From Bog-793 sp050013835 (lineage in GTDB: Bacteria > Actinomycetota > Acidimicrobiia > Acidimicrobiales > Bog-793), in contig JBEKEM010000002.1 of NCBI GenBank assembly GCA_050013835.1, positions 124,001 through 188,000 on the forward strand: a stretch of DNA of 64,000 bases. Direction: 5' to 3'. How positions within the stretch are numbered: the first letter of the stretch is position 1; every line of letters starts with the position of its first letter. A program made the position numbers and the translations under genes. Positions 8,549 through 15,872 of this stretch are shown here, piece after piece. Under the pieces are notes generated by a model. It ran no database searches. It worked only from the letters and a program-made list of their open reading frames with translations, and was not told the origin of the DNA.

Positions 8549-9559
8549 GTGAACGACGAGCAACCGGACCCCCTCGACGGCTCGTCGCTGCCGTTGAGGG
8601 AGGGCGACACCGGGGAAGCCGTCGCCGACCTCCAGCGGCGCCTTGGCAAGCTCGGCTTCGCCTGCGAAGACCCCCCCGGCGTCTTCGGTGCCGCTACCAC
8701 TGCCGCCGTTCGGGCCTTCCAGGTCGACCGGGGCCTGCCCGGAGACGGCCGGTGCGCTAGCGAGACCTGGGCGGCGATCGTCGAGGCTGGCTTCGGGTTG
8801 GGATCGCGCCTTTTGTACCGGAAAACGCCGATGTTGCGCGGTGACGACGTCGCCGAGCTCCAGAACCGGCTGAGCCAGCTCGGCTTCGACACCGGTCGAG
8901 TCGACGGGATCTTCGGCGACCAGACCGTCATCGCCCTGCAGGATTTCCAGAAGAACGCCGGGCTTCTCGCCGACGGGACCCTCGGACCGCGGACGCTCGA
9001 CGAGCTCGAGCGGTTCTCGATCCGGGCCGGCGCCTCCGGACTCGTCACCCCACTAAGGGAACGGCTCGCCGTCGCGCGCGGCTCGGCGGACCTCCGGGGC
9101 CGCCGCATCGCTGTCGCCGAGCCGGGGGGGTTCGCTACCGGGGCTAGCGCCGTATGCAGGGCGTTGCGGGATGCCGGCGCAGCCGCCGCCCTTTCCTTCT
9201 CCCATCCCGATCCCTCGCGCCAGGCTGCCGAGGCGAACGCCACCGGTGTCGACTGCCTGGTCGGCCTTGTTCTCGTACCCGAGGTCCGTTCGTGTTCCAC
9301 CGCCTTCTACCGGGGCTTCCGCTACGAGTCGGCGGCGAGCCGGCGCCTCGCCGAACTGGTCCAGTCCGAGCTCCCGGCCGCCCTCGGCCTCGATGATGGC
9401 GGCATCGCCGGGATGGCATTGCCGATCCTGCGGGAGACCCGTATGCCCGCCGTCGAGATCCAACTGGGAGCCCCGGAGGTCGTGGTCCCGAAGACGACCG
9501 TCCTCGCTCGGGTCGTCGTCACCGCCCTGATCCGCTGGGTCGGTGCTGCCTGGGAGTGA
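8549..9559 (+). CDS. cwlM: CwlM-like protein: two peptidoglycan-binding domains and a degenerate amidase domain
   Basis: 336 residues. Two PG_binding_1 repeats (about residues 17-70 and 96-150) share the LREGDTGEAVADLQ / LRGDDVAELQNRL opening and VFGAATTAAVRAFQ / IFGDQTVIALQDFQ core. The C-terminal 150 residues have the order of an N-acetylmuramoyl-L-alanine amidase (Amidase_3) fold. Zinc ligands appear missing: the usual DPGHGG region reads VAEPGGFATG without histidine and the usual SIHAN strand reads VGLVLVPEV; a C-terminal VEIQLG with glutamate is kept. In mycobacteria the syntenic CwlM (Rv3915) acts as a regulator of MurA rather than as a hydrolase, and the residue losses fit that role. 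No signal peptide is visible, so it is probably cytoplasmic. A TAGCAT hexamer precedes GTG 8549. Confidence 0.85.
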   Translation: MNDEQPDPLDGSSLPLREGDTGEAVADLQRRLGKLGFACEDPPGVFGAATTAAVRAFQVDRGLPGDGRCASETWAAIVEAGFGLGSRLLYRKTPMLRGDDVAELQNRLSQLGFDTGRVDGIFGDQTVIALQDFQKNAGLLADGTLGPRTLDELERFSIRAGASGLVTPLRERLAVARGSADLRGRRIAVAEPGGFATGASAVCRALRDAGAAAALSFSHPDPSRQAAEANATGVDCLVGLVLVPEVRSCSTAFYRGFRYESAASRRLAELVQSELPAALGLDDGGIAGMALPILRETRMPAVEIQLGAPEVVVPKTTVLARVVVTALIRWVGAAWE

Positions 9560-9568
9560 ACAGTCGCC

Positions 9569-9597
9569 ATCCACAAGCTGTGCATGAGCTTGTGGAT
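9569..9597. repeat. perfect 11-bp inverted repeat containing DnaA-box-like cores
   Basis: ATCCACAAGCT at 9569-9579 and AGCTTGTGGAT at 9587-9597 flank a 7-base spacer, 10 bases after the cwlM-like stop. It can form a terminator-like hairpin, but no T-tract follows on either strand. Each arm carries TGTGGAT/ATCCACA, the core of a DnaA box. Confidence 0.55.
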
Positions 9598-9750
9598 CAA
9601 CTTCCACCGACGCGTTAGCGCACTCCGGTCACACGTCAGTCACCCGGCTGTCGCCGAGCGGTCACCTGCAGGTGTTTCCCCTGTTAGAGAGGTATATTGG
9701 CAGCCCCGTGCCACTAGCAACCCGCGGCGCTCTTACCCGTCCGCCGGGCC

Positions 9751-9777
9751 GAACCCTCAGGCTCGGCTCGAGGGTTC
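9751..9777 (-). terminator. hairpin at the end of parB
   Basis: AACCCTC at 9752-9758 and GAGGGTT at 9770-9776 form a short stem that straddles the parB stop codon. There is no run of T after it, so termination is uncertain; it is the only structure seen near the parB 3' end. The rest of 9598-9750 holds a TATATT promoter-like hexamer at about 9692 but no supported gene. Confidence 0.3.
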
Positions 9778-10659
9778 CCCGATCATCAACCGGTAGATGC
9801 GCTCAAGGTCTTCGAGGGTCGCGAACTGGACCGTCACGCGGCCACGGTTCGCTCGCATCTCGACGCGCACCCGCGTGTTCAGGTAGTCGGCGAGAAGCTC
9901 CTCGAGCTCCAGCACGCCCGGCGGGCGTAGTCCCGGCCCCTTCGGGCCCAGCGACGGAGGGTGGCCCACCGGCGGGGGCTCCGGGGGCGGTGCCTCGGTG
10001 ACATCATGGACGAGCTGCTCGAGGGCGCGCACCGACAGGCCCTCGACAACGGTACGGCCCGCCATCGCCTCCTGCAGTTCGCGGTCGGGTGTCATGAGCA
10101 GTGCCCGGGCGTGGCCCGCCGAGAGCTGGCCGTCCCGGATCAGCCGTTGCACGGCCGGGGGGAGCTGGAACAGGCGGAGGGCATTCGAGATGGAGGCCCG
10201 GCTCTTGCCGACCCGGTGGGCGACCGTCTCGTGGGTCAGCTGGAAGTCCTCGATGAGCTGCTGGTAGGCAGCCGCCTCGTCGAGCGGGTTGAGGTCCTCC
10301 CGGTGGAGGTTCTCGACGAGCGCCTGCTCGAGGCTCGCGGCGTCGTCGGCGTCCTGGACAAGCGCCGGGATCGCCAGCAGCCCGGCGCGGCGCGCCGCCC
10401 GGCAGCGCCGCTCGCCGGCGATGAGCTCGTACTCGCCGTCGCCGGTTTCACGCACGAGGACCGGCTGGAGCACGCCGACCGCCCGAATCGAGTCGACGAG
10501 CGAAGCCAGCGCCTCCTCGTCGAAGTGGGTCCGCGGTTGGAAGGGATTCGGCTTGATCCGGGCGAGGGCGATCTCGCGCAGCCCCGTTGCCGAGACGTGC
10601 GCCGTCTCGGTTGGGATCAGCGCCCCGAGGCCCCGGCCCAGCCCGCTACGCCGGGCCAC
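9757..10659 (-). CDS. parB: chromosome-partitioning protein ParB
   Basis: A 300-residue ParB. It starts with the conserved ARRSGLGRGLGALIP, has the CTPase/nuclease-like domain with NPFQPRTHFDEEAL, the GERR box (LIAGERRCRAARRAGL) and the ENLHREDLNPLDEA motif, then the helix-turn-helix region (VGKSRASISNALRLFQLP) that reads parS, and a C-terminal dimerisation domain. It loads on parS sites near the origin and recruits SMC and ParA. The linker between the HTH and C-terminal domains is Pro-rich (APPPEPPPVGHPP). GTG 10659 overlaps the end of parA, so the pair is one operon reading away from the origin. Confidence 0.96.
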   Translation of the reverse strand: MARRSGLGRGLGALIPTETAHVSATGLREIALARIKPNPFQPRTHFDEEALASLVDSIRAVGVLQPVLVRETGDGEYELIAGERRCRAARRAGLLAIPALVQDADDAASLEQALVENLHREDLNPLDEAAAYQQLIEDFQLTHETVAHRVGKSRASISNALRLFQLPPAVQRLIRDGQLSAGHARALLMTPDRELQEAMAGRTVVEGLSVRALEQLVHDVTEAPPPEPPPVGHPPSLGPKGPGLRPPGVLELEELLADYLNTRVRVEMRANRGRVTVQFATLEDLERIYRLMIGEPSSRA

Positions 10660-11401
10660 CGCTCAGCTCCTCCGCCAGCGCTCGGTAGGCAACCGCCCCG
10701 GTCGAGCGCGGGTCGTGCACGGTCACCGGCTCCCCGAACGAGGGGGCTTCCGAGACGCGGACCGAACGCGGGATCACCGTCCGGCAGACCTTGTCGCCGA
10801 AGTGCTTCCGCACCTCCCCCACGACCTGGTCGGCCAGCTTCGTGCGCCCGTCGTACATCGTGAGGACGATCGTAGACAGATTGAGCGCCGGATTCAGGTT
10901 TGCCCGGACGAGGTCGACGCTGCGAAGCAGCTGGCCCAGTCCCTCCAACGCGTAGTACTCGCACTGGATGGGCACGAGGACCTCGGACGCCGCCGCCAGG
11001 CCGTTGACGGTGAGCAGCCCGAGCGACGGCGGACAATCGATGAAGATGTAGGCGAAGTCCTCGAGGACCGGTTCGATCGCCCGACTCAGCCGGAGCTCGC
11101 GGCTCATCGCCGCGACGAGCTCGATCTCAGCGCCGGCGAGGTCGATCGTCGCCGGAACCAGGAAGAGGTTCTTTAGGCTCGTTGGCTCGATGCAGTCCTC
11201 CATCGGGAACTCGTGGAGAAGGACGTCGTAGATCGAGTTGTCGAAGTTTCGGGCTTCGACCCCGAGACCGGTCGTCGCGTTCCCCTGGGGGTCGAGGTCA
11301 ACGATGAGCACCCGCCGGCCCAGCTCGGCCAGCGCCGCACCGAGATTCACGGTCGTCGTCGTCTTGCCGACGCCACCTTTCTGGTTGGCGACAGCGAACA
11401 A
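10646..11401 (-). CDS. parA: chromosome-partitioning ATPase ParA (Soj)
   Basis: About 251 residues of a Walker-type ParA ATPase. The deviant Walker A motif KGGVGKTTTTVNL is near the N-terminus; VDLDPQGNAT and FIDCPPSLGLL follow, and IPRSVRVSEAPSFGEPV is the C-terminal family block. It moves ParB-parS complexes apart. The only standard start found is TTG 11401, which leaves very few residues before the first strand. The same frame is open to 11500 without ATG, GTG or further TTG, so the true N-terminus may be longer and use an unusual start codon. It overlaps parB by 14 bases. Confidence 0.94.
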   Translation of the reverse strand: MFAVANQKGGVGKTTTTVNLGAALAELGRRVLIVDLDPQGNATTGLGVEARNFDNSIYDVLLHEFPMEDCIEPTSLKNLFLVPATIDLAGAEIELVAAMSRELRLSRAIEPVLEDFAYIFIDCPPSLGLLTVNGLAAASEVLVPIQCEYYALEGLGQLLRSVDLVRANLNPALNLSTIVLTMYDGRTKLADQVVGEVRKHFGDKVCRTVIPRSVRVSEAPSFGEPVTVHDPRSTGAVAYRALAEELSGGPA

Positions 11402-11750
11402 GCGCGCACGGTCCCGGCGTCGGACCGCGCGCCCTGCGAAGGGCCTGGTCCCCTTGGCTCGTCCGTTTGAGATGCCGAGCTCCTCTCGTCCTCGACCCGG
11501 TCATCAGACCGCGCCGAAGCTCGAACCTTCGCGTACTCGCCGATCCTTCCTGTCGCCAGGCCCGCCCTCGACGCCCGAATCGCCTTCTGGCGCGCCTGAC
11601 GCCACCACGCGGGTCCCCATCCTCTACTCCCACCCGCCGCAGGTCAAGGGCGGCAGGCTACGGAACCACGATTCTGGCCCGCGATGACCCCGATCCGGCC
11701 ATGCGGAAAGGTTCCACGGGGAACAAGTTCCACTGTGGTACATATTGAGC
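11402..11750. promoter_or_regulatory. divergent intergenic region between parA and the LAGLIDADG-like gene
   Basis: This stretch of about 350 bases contains no supported gene. The parA frame remains open to 11500 on the minus strand. A parS-like palindrome lies at 11711-11724 and a TACATAT promoter-like element at 11739-11745 precedes the GTG at 11751. No terminator was recognised. Confidence 0.4.
11711..11741. promoter_or_regulatory. candidate parS site, with a second partial copy
   Basis: GTTCCACGGGGAAC at 11711-11724 differs at two positions from the actinobacterial parS core GTTTCACGTGGAAC and keeps the inverted-repeat ends GTTCC/GGAAC. Two bases later GTTCCACTGTGGTAC (11727-11741) repeats the same left half with a related right half. 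They lie next to parA, within 5 kb of dnaA, where parS clusters are expected. No perfect parS was noticed elsewhere in the window. Confidence 0.45.
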
Positions 11751-12089
11751 GTGGCGAGCGACGAGGAGTGGGCCTGGGCAGCAGGGGTCTTCGAGGCGGC
11801 AGGTGCCATAGTCACGATTAACGACGGCAGGGATCTCCGCCTGGCACTCCACCTCGCTGACGAGGGCGTCGTGCGGCGATACGCGGAGATCGTCGGGTCA
11901 CGCCTGCTCGGGCCGTACCCCACGTCCCCCTCCACCGGCGGTGCCGCGCGACGACCGACGTTCCGATGCAACCTGAACTGCCGTTTCGCCACGGCGGCGC
12001 TCGCCCGGATGTGGCCCTGGCTCGGAGACCGCCGGCGGGCGCGTTGCCGCGAGCTTGGTTTCGAGCCCCCCCACCCCCTGGTCCTCTAG
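11751..12089 (+). CDS. small LAGLIDADG-like protein
   Basis: 112 residues. The N-terminal WAAGVFEAAGAIVTIND resembles the helix-strand signature of LAGLIDADG homing endonucleases (compare WxAGxFEGEGxI in stand-alone relatives). The position of the catalytic acid (the D of ADG, or E of GEG) is alanine here. A single motif copy with a short alpha/beta remainder (LRLALHLADEGVVRRYAEIVGS, then CNLNCRFATAALARMWPWLGDRR) fits half of the usual fold, so it would act as a dimer. GTG 11751 follows TACATAT by 5-6 bases; a TTG six bases upstream is an alternative. It sits alone between parA and rsmG, pointing towards the origin. Loss of the acid suggests a DNA-binding rather than a cutting role, which is inference. 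Confidence 0.6.
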   Translation: MASDEEWAWAAGVFEAAGAIVTINDGRDLRLALHLADEGVVRRYAEIVGSRLLGPYPTSPSTGGAARRPTFRCNLNCRFATAALARMWPWLGDRRRARCRELGFEPPHPLVL

Positions 12090-12160
12090 CAGTCGCCCCA
12101 ACACCGGTCGCATCTTCATCTTGGCCGGTGGGCGCCACCGGCCTCCTGGCCCAAGGCCGT

Positions 12161-12808
12161 CTAGAAGAGCGGCCGGCGTTCGGGAAACCCGATGCGGCGA
12201 GGAAAGCGCGCGGGGCACGGCGAGATCAGCCGTAGGACCACGAACGAACGGGGCGACGTCGTCAGTCGGACGAGCTGGAGGCCCAGCTCCCCGAGCGCAA
12301 CGGCGGGCCAGCTTGCTGGCTCGCCCCCGGGGGGACCAGAAACGACCAGCACACCGCCGGCAACGAGGAAGCCCGCCCCACACTCGGCCGTCGCCGCGGG
12401 ATGCCCGAAGCTTCGCGCGACGACCGCCGGGAACGAGCCCCGCAGCTCCGGTTCGTGCGCCGCGATCTCGGCCCGTTCGGCCACCACCGTGACCCGGTCG
12501 GACCAGCCAAGCTCCCCGATCATCGCCCCAAGCAGGCGCGCTCTCTCGACTCGCCCGTCGAGCAAGCAGATCCGCGTTTCCGGCAGCCGCGCCGCGAGAA
12601 CAAGCCCGGGTAGGCCACCTCCGCTACCAAGATCGAGGATCGCTGTCGCCTCGCCCAGCTCGGGGCAAGCCTCGAGGAAGCCGAGGGCGTGGTCGACGTG
12701 GTCGACAAGCGGAGCCGGACCGATCGCGCCGCGCCCCTGCGACCTGGCGAGGACGGCGAGGAGACCGCCACCTGGCGACCACCCGGCGCCGGGTGCCGTC
12801 GTGCTCAC
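12161..12808 (-). CDS. rsmG: 16S rRNA (guanine-N7) methyltransferase RsmG
   Basis: A 215-residue methyltransferase (GidB) that methylates G527 (E. coli numbering) in 16S rRNA. The SAM-binding motif ILDLGSGGGLPGLVLA is intact, preceded by LVDHVDHALGFLEA where most homologues show an H-L-DS segment, and followed by LLDGRVERARLLG and VVARSFGHPAA. It lies between khpB and parA as in most actinobacterial origin blocks, and reads away from dnaA. The C-terminal tail ending FPERRPLF is short and basic. Product assignment is firm; the start at ATG 12808 is the first in the frame. Confidence 0.94.
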   Translation of the reverse strand: MSTTAPGAGWSPGGGLLAVLARSQGRGAIGPAPLVDHVDHALGFLEACPELGEATAILDLGSGGGLPGLVLAARLPETRICLLDGRVERARLLGAMIGELGWSDRVTVVAERAEIAAHEPELRGSFPAVVARSFGHPAATAECGAGFLVAGGVLVVSGPPGGEPASWPAVALGELGLQLVRLTTSPRSFVVLRLISPCPARFPRRIGFPERRPLF

Positions 12809-12839
12809 TGCCGGCTGATCACCGCCTTCCCCGCCGGGT

Positions 12840-13826
12840 TCAGTCTACGACCGCGTCGCTGCCTGACACCGGCGTCACAGGGCGGATGACGACGTAGCGC
12901 TTCGGTTCGATCCCCTCTGAGCCCGTCTCCAGGCCCGCGATCCCGGCGACGGTGTCGTGGACGATCTTCCGGTCCGACGCCGACATCGGCTCGAGCGCTT
13001 CGACGACCCCACTCTCGAGCACCTCCGCCGCCCGCCGCCGGGTGAAGGCCTCGAGGGCGGCGGCGCGGCGAGCGCGGAAACCCGCCACATCGACGACCAC
13101 CCGCAGCGCGCGCTCGTCCCCGCGCCGCTGAACCACTGTGCGGGCGAGTTCCTGCAACGCGTCGAGCGTTGACCCGTGGGGACCGATCAACAGGCCAAGG
13201 TCCTCACCTGCCACGTCGACGTACAAGCGGTCGTCCTCGACGTGCGTCGTCGTCGTCGCGTCGTAGCCAAACCTCTCGACCACCCCACGAACGAAAGCCC
13301 CAACCAGATCGACCTGCTCCTCGACCGTCATCGCTTCCTCCTCACCCACATCCTCCGGCCGTCCGGCCGATTCTCTCCGCCCGCTCCCCCGCCCGCGCCC
13401 GCCTCTCCGGCGCGGCGGCCGCTTCGTCCCGCCGTCGACGGCGGGCCCCGTAGCGACGTCGGTGCGTTCCCGCGTCGTCCCTGCCCCGGGTTGTTCGGTG
13501 GTGGGCTTCGCCCGGGACACGCGGTCTTCTCCAGAATTCTTCACGCCTCGCGGGGCTCCGCTTTGGGCCTCGCGTCCCGGCCCCTCCGACCGGCCCCGGC
13601 CTGCCCGGGAGGAGCGGAAGCGGTCGCGCTGCGAGCGCTTCGGGCGCGGGCTCGATGGCCGGACTCTGGCCCGGATCCGCGCCACGCTACGCCCCAGCCC
13701 AAAGAGGCCGGACCTCGGCTCCTCGAGGATCACGAATTCGGCGTCCTGCTCGTCCACGCCGAGCTCGTCGAGGGCAGCGTCAAACGCCTCGGCGACGGTC
13801 TTCCCGGTTGTTTCGATCCATTCCAT
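12840..13826 (-). CDS. khpB: Jag/KhpB RNA-binding protein with KH and R3H domains
   Basis: About 328 residues. The Jag_N domain (MEWIETTGKTVAEAFDAALD to SGLFGLGRSVARIRA) occupies the first 55 residues. A long basic, low-complexity linker (RPPRRRGGRGRGSGRR and similar) runs to about residue 165. The KH-II domain contains LLIGPHGSTLDALQ, and the R3H domain ends with MSASDRKIVHDTVAGI. The protein binds RNA and, in other bacteria, links cell-wall growth and division. ATG 13826 lies one base after the yidC stop (TGAGATG), and the residues further upstream in the same frame are shadow sequence. The unusually long basic linker is the main departure from Firmicute homologues. Confidence 0.93.
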   Translation of the reverse strand: MEWIETTGKTVAEAFDAALDELGVDEQDAEFVILEEPRSGLFGLGRSVARIRARVRPSSPRPKRSQRDRFRSSRAGRGRSEGPGREAQSGAPRGVKNSGEDRVSRAKPTTEQPGAGTTRERTDVATGPAVDGGTKRPPRRRGGRGRGSGRRESAGRPEDVGEEEAMTVEEQVDLVGAFVRGVVERFGYDATTTTHVEDDRLYVDVAGEDLGLLIGPHGSTLDALQELARTVVQRRGDERALRVVVDVAGFRARRAAALEAFTRRRAAEVLESGVVEALEPMSASDRKIVHDTVAGIAGLETGSEGIEPKRYVVIRPVTPVSGSDAVVD

Positions 13827-13827
13827 C

Positions 13828-14967
13828 TCAGCGCGGCTTCCGCGGCCGCTTCGCCTTCGATCGCGATTGCGTACGCCTTGGTGAGCCACCTGGACCGCGT
13901 CCGCCTTGCGGAACGGTTCGAGCCCCGCCCTGGGGTCGGGGCGCTGGCCGCGACTGCCCGCCATCGGCCTCCACCGGGGCCGCCTCGCCTGCCGTTGGCG
14001 GCGCCGGGTTGAGCAGCCGCCCGAACAGCCCTTGTGGCCGCCGCTCCTCCCGGCCCTGTGCCGGGACGACGAGCGGCGTCGTCTTCGCCCGCTCGTTCAG
14101 TCTCGCCACCGACTCCCGGATGTGCGGGTCCCGCCGGTACATGTATTCCTGCTGCCCGATCCGGAACAGGCTCGACACGATGAAGTACACATTCACCCCA
14201 GCTGCGATGAAGATGTAGATGAAGGCGAACATGATTGGCATGATCTTCTGCATCTGCTGCATCTGCGGGTTCGCCGCCGCGGCGGCGGGGTTGCGCCCGG
14301 TCATCTGCTTCATTTGGATGTACTGCAGGCCGATTGCGATGAGGATCAGCGCGATGAGCGGCGCTTTCTGGGCCCAGGTAAGCCCGCTCGTCCGGACCGA
14401 GTCGCCCATGTTGATGCCGAACGCCATCAGCCTGCCGTTGGCGTGTATCACGGCGTGGTACAGGCTCGAATTGTGACTGATGTAGAGCGGCTGCACACAG
14501 GCCTTCAGGTCCACTGGGTGCTTGCACCAGGCGCGGGCTGCCTTGGCGGTGGGGAATGTCTTTAGGTGGATGAGGCCGCGGATGGTTCCGTATAGGATCC
14601 AGAAGATCGGGAGCTGCAGCAGTGTCGGCAGGCAGCCGCCCGTCGGGCTGACATTGTTCTCCCGGTAGAGCGCCATCATCTCTTCGTTCAGCTTGACGCG
14701 ATACTCCCGGCGCGCCTCCAGCGGCGCTCCCGGGGGGACTTTGTACCGCGCCTGCATCTTCTTTAGCTCCGGTGCAAGAAGTTGCATCTTCATCATCGAG
14801 CGCGTCGCCTTCCGGGTGATGGGGAAGACGGCGATCATCACGACAAGCGTCAGTAGCGCGATCGCGACCGCGTAGTTCGGGACGAGGCTGTAGAAGCGCT
14901 CGATCAGCCAGGCGAAAACGATGAAGAACGGGTGGGCGATCTCTCCGATCGATGATGCCAACAGCAT
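13828..14967 (-). CDS. yidC: membrane protein insertase YidC
   Basis: 379 residues. YidC/Oxa1 inserts and folds inner-membrane proteins, alone or with SecYEG. The first membrane helix (HPFFIVFAWLIERFYSLV) is followed by ALLTLVVMIAVFPITRKATRSM, the charged coiled region KMQLLAPELKKMQARYK, the SPTGGCLPTLLQLPIFWILY hydrophobic hairpin, and two C-terminal helices (IALILIAIGLQYIQMKQM; IMPIMFAFIYIFIAAGVNVYF). The last 100 residues are a long basic, Pro/Gln-rich tail (ending SRSKAKRPRKPR) that probably contacts ribosomes. ATG 14967 has an AAAGGCGA ribosome-binding stretch. It follows yidD by nine bases in the rpmH-rnpA-yidD-yidC-khpB-rsmG operon. Confidence 0.96.
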   Translation of the reverse strand: MLLASSIGEIAHPFFIVFAWLIERFYSLVPNYAVAIALLTLVVMIAVFPITRKATRSMMKMQLLAPELKKMQARYKVPPGAPLEARREYRVKLNEEMMALYRENNVSPTGGCLPTLLQLPIFWILYGTIRGLIHLKTFPTAKAARAWCKHPVDLKACVQPLYISHNSSLYHAVIHANGRLMAFGINMGDSVRTSGLTWAQKAPLIALILIAIGLQYIQMKQMTGRNPAAAAANPQMQQMQKIMPIMFAFIYIFIAAGVNVYFIVSSLFRIGQQEYMYRRDPHIRESVARLNERAKTTPLVVPAQGREERRPQGLFGRLLNPAPPTAGEAAPVEADGGQSRPAPRPQGGARTVPQGGRGPGGSPRRTQSRSKAKRPRKPR

Positions 14968-14976
14968 CGGTCGCCT

Positions 14977-15207
14977 TTAGCCCGGGACGGGGTCGAAGCC
15001 CCGACCGCCCGCCGGCCGGCAGCGCGCGATCCTTCGCGAGGCGAGCCAACAGCCCCGTAGGGCGCCGTGGGTGGTTATCGCCTCGATGGCGTACTGGGAA
15101 CACGACGGCACGAACCGGCAAGGCGAAGGGCGATTGAGCCGGGCCGCTTGATACAGACGGATCGCTCCGACGAGAAGCGCGCGCGCGACCGAAGAGACCC
15201 GTTTCAT
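14977..15207 (-). CDS. yidD: membrane protein insertion efficiency factor YidD
   Basis: A 76-residue YidD. The family signature is present: [35 protein letters not shown] with the three conserved cysteines region, and [20 protein letters not shown]. The protein assists insertion of proteins by YidC; it is encoded in the classic place between rnpA and yidC. ATG 15207 overlaps the rnpA stop as ATGA, so translation is coupled. Confidence 0.95.
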   Translation of the reverse strand: MKRVSSVARALLVGAIRLYQAARLNRPSPCRFVPSCSQYAIEAITTHGALRGCWLASRRIARCRPAGGRGFDPVPG

Positions 15208-15548
15208 CCCAGCTCCCCGCTCACCCGCCGCATCGTTTCGATCACGCGTCCTCTCAGCTCGTCGAAGCGAATCTCGACAACTCCACGACCGAGGCCGATC
15301 AGGTACGTCCCGAAGGCGAGTTCCGGCGAAATCTCGGCCGCAATCACGCGCAGTCGACGACGCCAGCGGTTACGAACGACGGCTCCACCAACGTGCCGAC
15401 CGATCGCGTACGCGACAAACACCTCGTTGCGGCCATCGTCCGACGGGACGAAGTGTACCGTGACGGGACCGCTGCGAGATTGCCGCTTACTGGTGGCGAG
15501 CGCAGCGAACGTTTTCCGGACGCGCACCGGTCCGGGGCGCCCAGTCAA
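15204..15548 (-). CDS. rnpA: ribonuclease P protein component
   Basis: About 114 residues. The protein subunit of RNase P helps the catalytic RNA process tRNA 5' ends. The family core [22 protein letters not shown], with the RNR motif, is clear, preceded by a FAAL segment typical of the N-terminus. Start choice is uncertain. TTG 15548 overlaps the rpmH stop (TTGA) and gives the usual spacing to the FAAL motif; GTG 15527 would give 107 residues. The open frame continues through rpmH in another reading frame, but that is shadow. The stop overlaps the yidD start by four bases. Confidence 0.88.
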   Translation of the reverse strand: MTGRPGPVRVRKTFAALATSKRQSRSGPVTVHFVPSDDGRNEVFVAYAIGRHVGGAVVRNRWRRRLRVIAAEISPELAFGTYLIGLGRGVVEIRFDELRGRVIETMRRVSGELG

Positions 15549-15679
15549 GCCGACAGGCGCACCCGCCCGCGGCGGCGACGGGCCCGCAAGACCGCGCGTC
15601 CGGCACGAGTCGACATGCGCTGACGGAAACCGTGCCGTTTGGCCCTCTTGGCTTTGTTTGGCTGAAACGTCCGCTTCAT
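15545..15679 (-). CDS. rpmH: 50S ribosomal protein L34
   Basis: A 44-residue protein too short for many gene callers. The sequence begins [19 protein letters not shown] and ends [11 protein letters not shown], containing the universal L34 features (TFQPN, HGFRxRM, R-rich tail). It is a component of the large ribosomal subunit. It is the first gene of the leftward operon diverging from dnaA. ATG 15679 is preceded on the minus strand by GGGGTTCT; a TAGCAT promoter-like hexamer lies about 25 bases further upstream. Its stop TGA is inside the proposed rnpA start TTGA. Confidence 0.96.
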   Translation of the reverse strand: MKRTFQPNKAKRAKRHGFRQRMSTRAGRAVLRARRRRGRVRLSA

Positions 15680-15819
15680 AGAACCCCACAATCAGGAGCG
15701 CACATGCTAGCGCGCCGTGGGCGCCGAGTTCGCGTGACGCCGCCTTGAGCCCAGGGCGATCCCGTGGAGCGCGCTATACGATGCAAACCGAGGGGCCCAG
15801 GTGTCGTCCGTCTGTCGGG

Positions 15820-15851
15820 TAATCCACAGATGTGGACCCTCCTGTGGACAA
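15820..15851. promoter_or_regulatory. DnaA-box cluster upstream of dnaA
   Basis: Three DnaA-box-like nonamers lie within 32 bases: TAATCCACA (15820-15828), TGTGGACCC (15831-15839, reverse) and TGTGGACAA (15843-15851, reverse of TTGTCCACA). They lie just upstream of the dnaA TTG start and can serve autoregulation and origin assembly. The rest of 15680-15872 holds no gene. Confidence 0.8.
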
Positions 15852-15872
15852 CTTGCTGGGAGGCCCGCCACG

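Noticed and set aside
9709..10001. Plus-strand open frame after a TATATT promoter-like hexamer at about 9692
   Set aside because: It is antisense to parB, has an Arg/Pro/Ser-rich composition typical of shadow frames in high-G+C DNA, and shows no domain.
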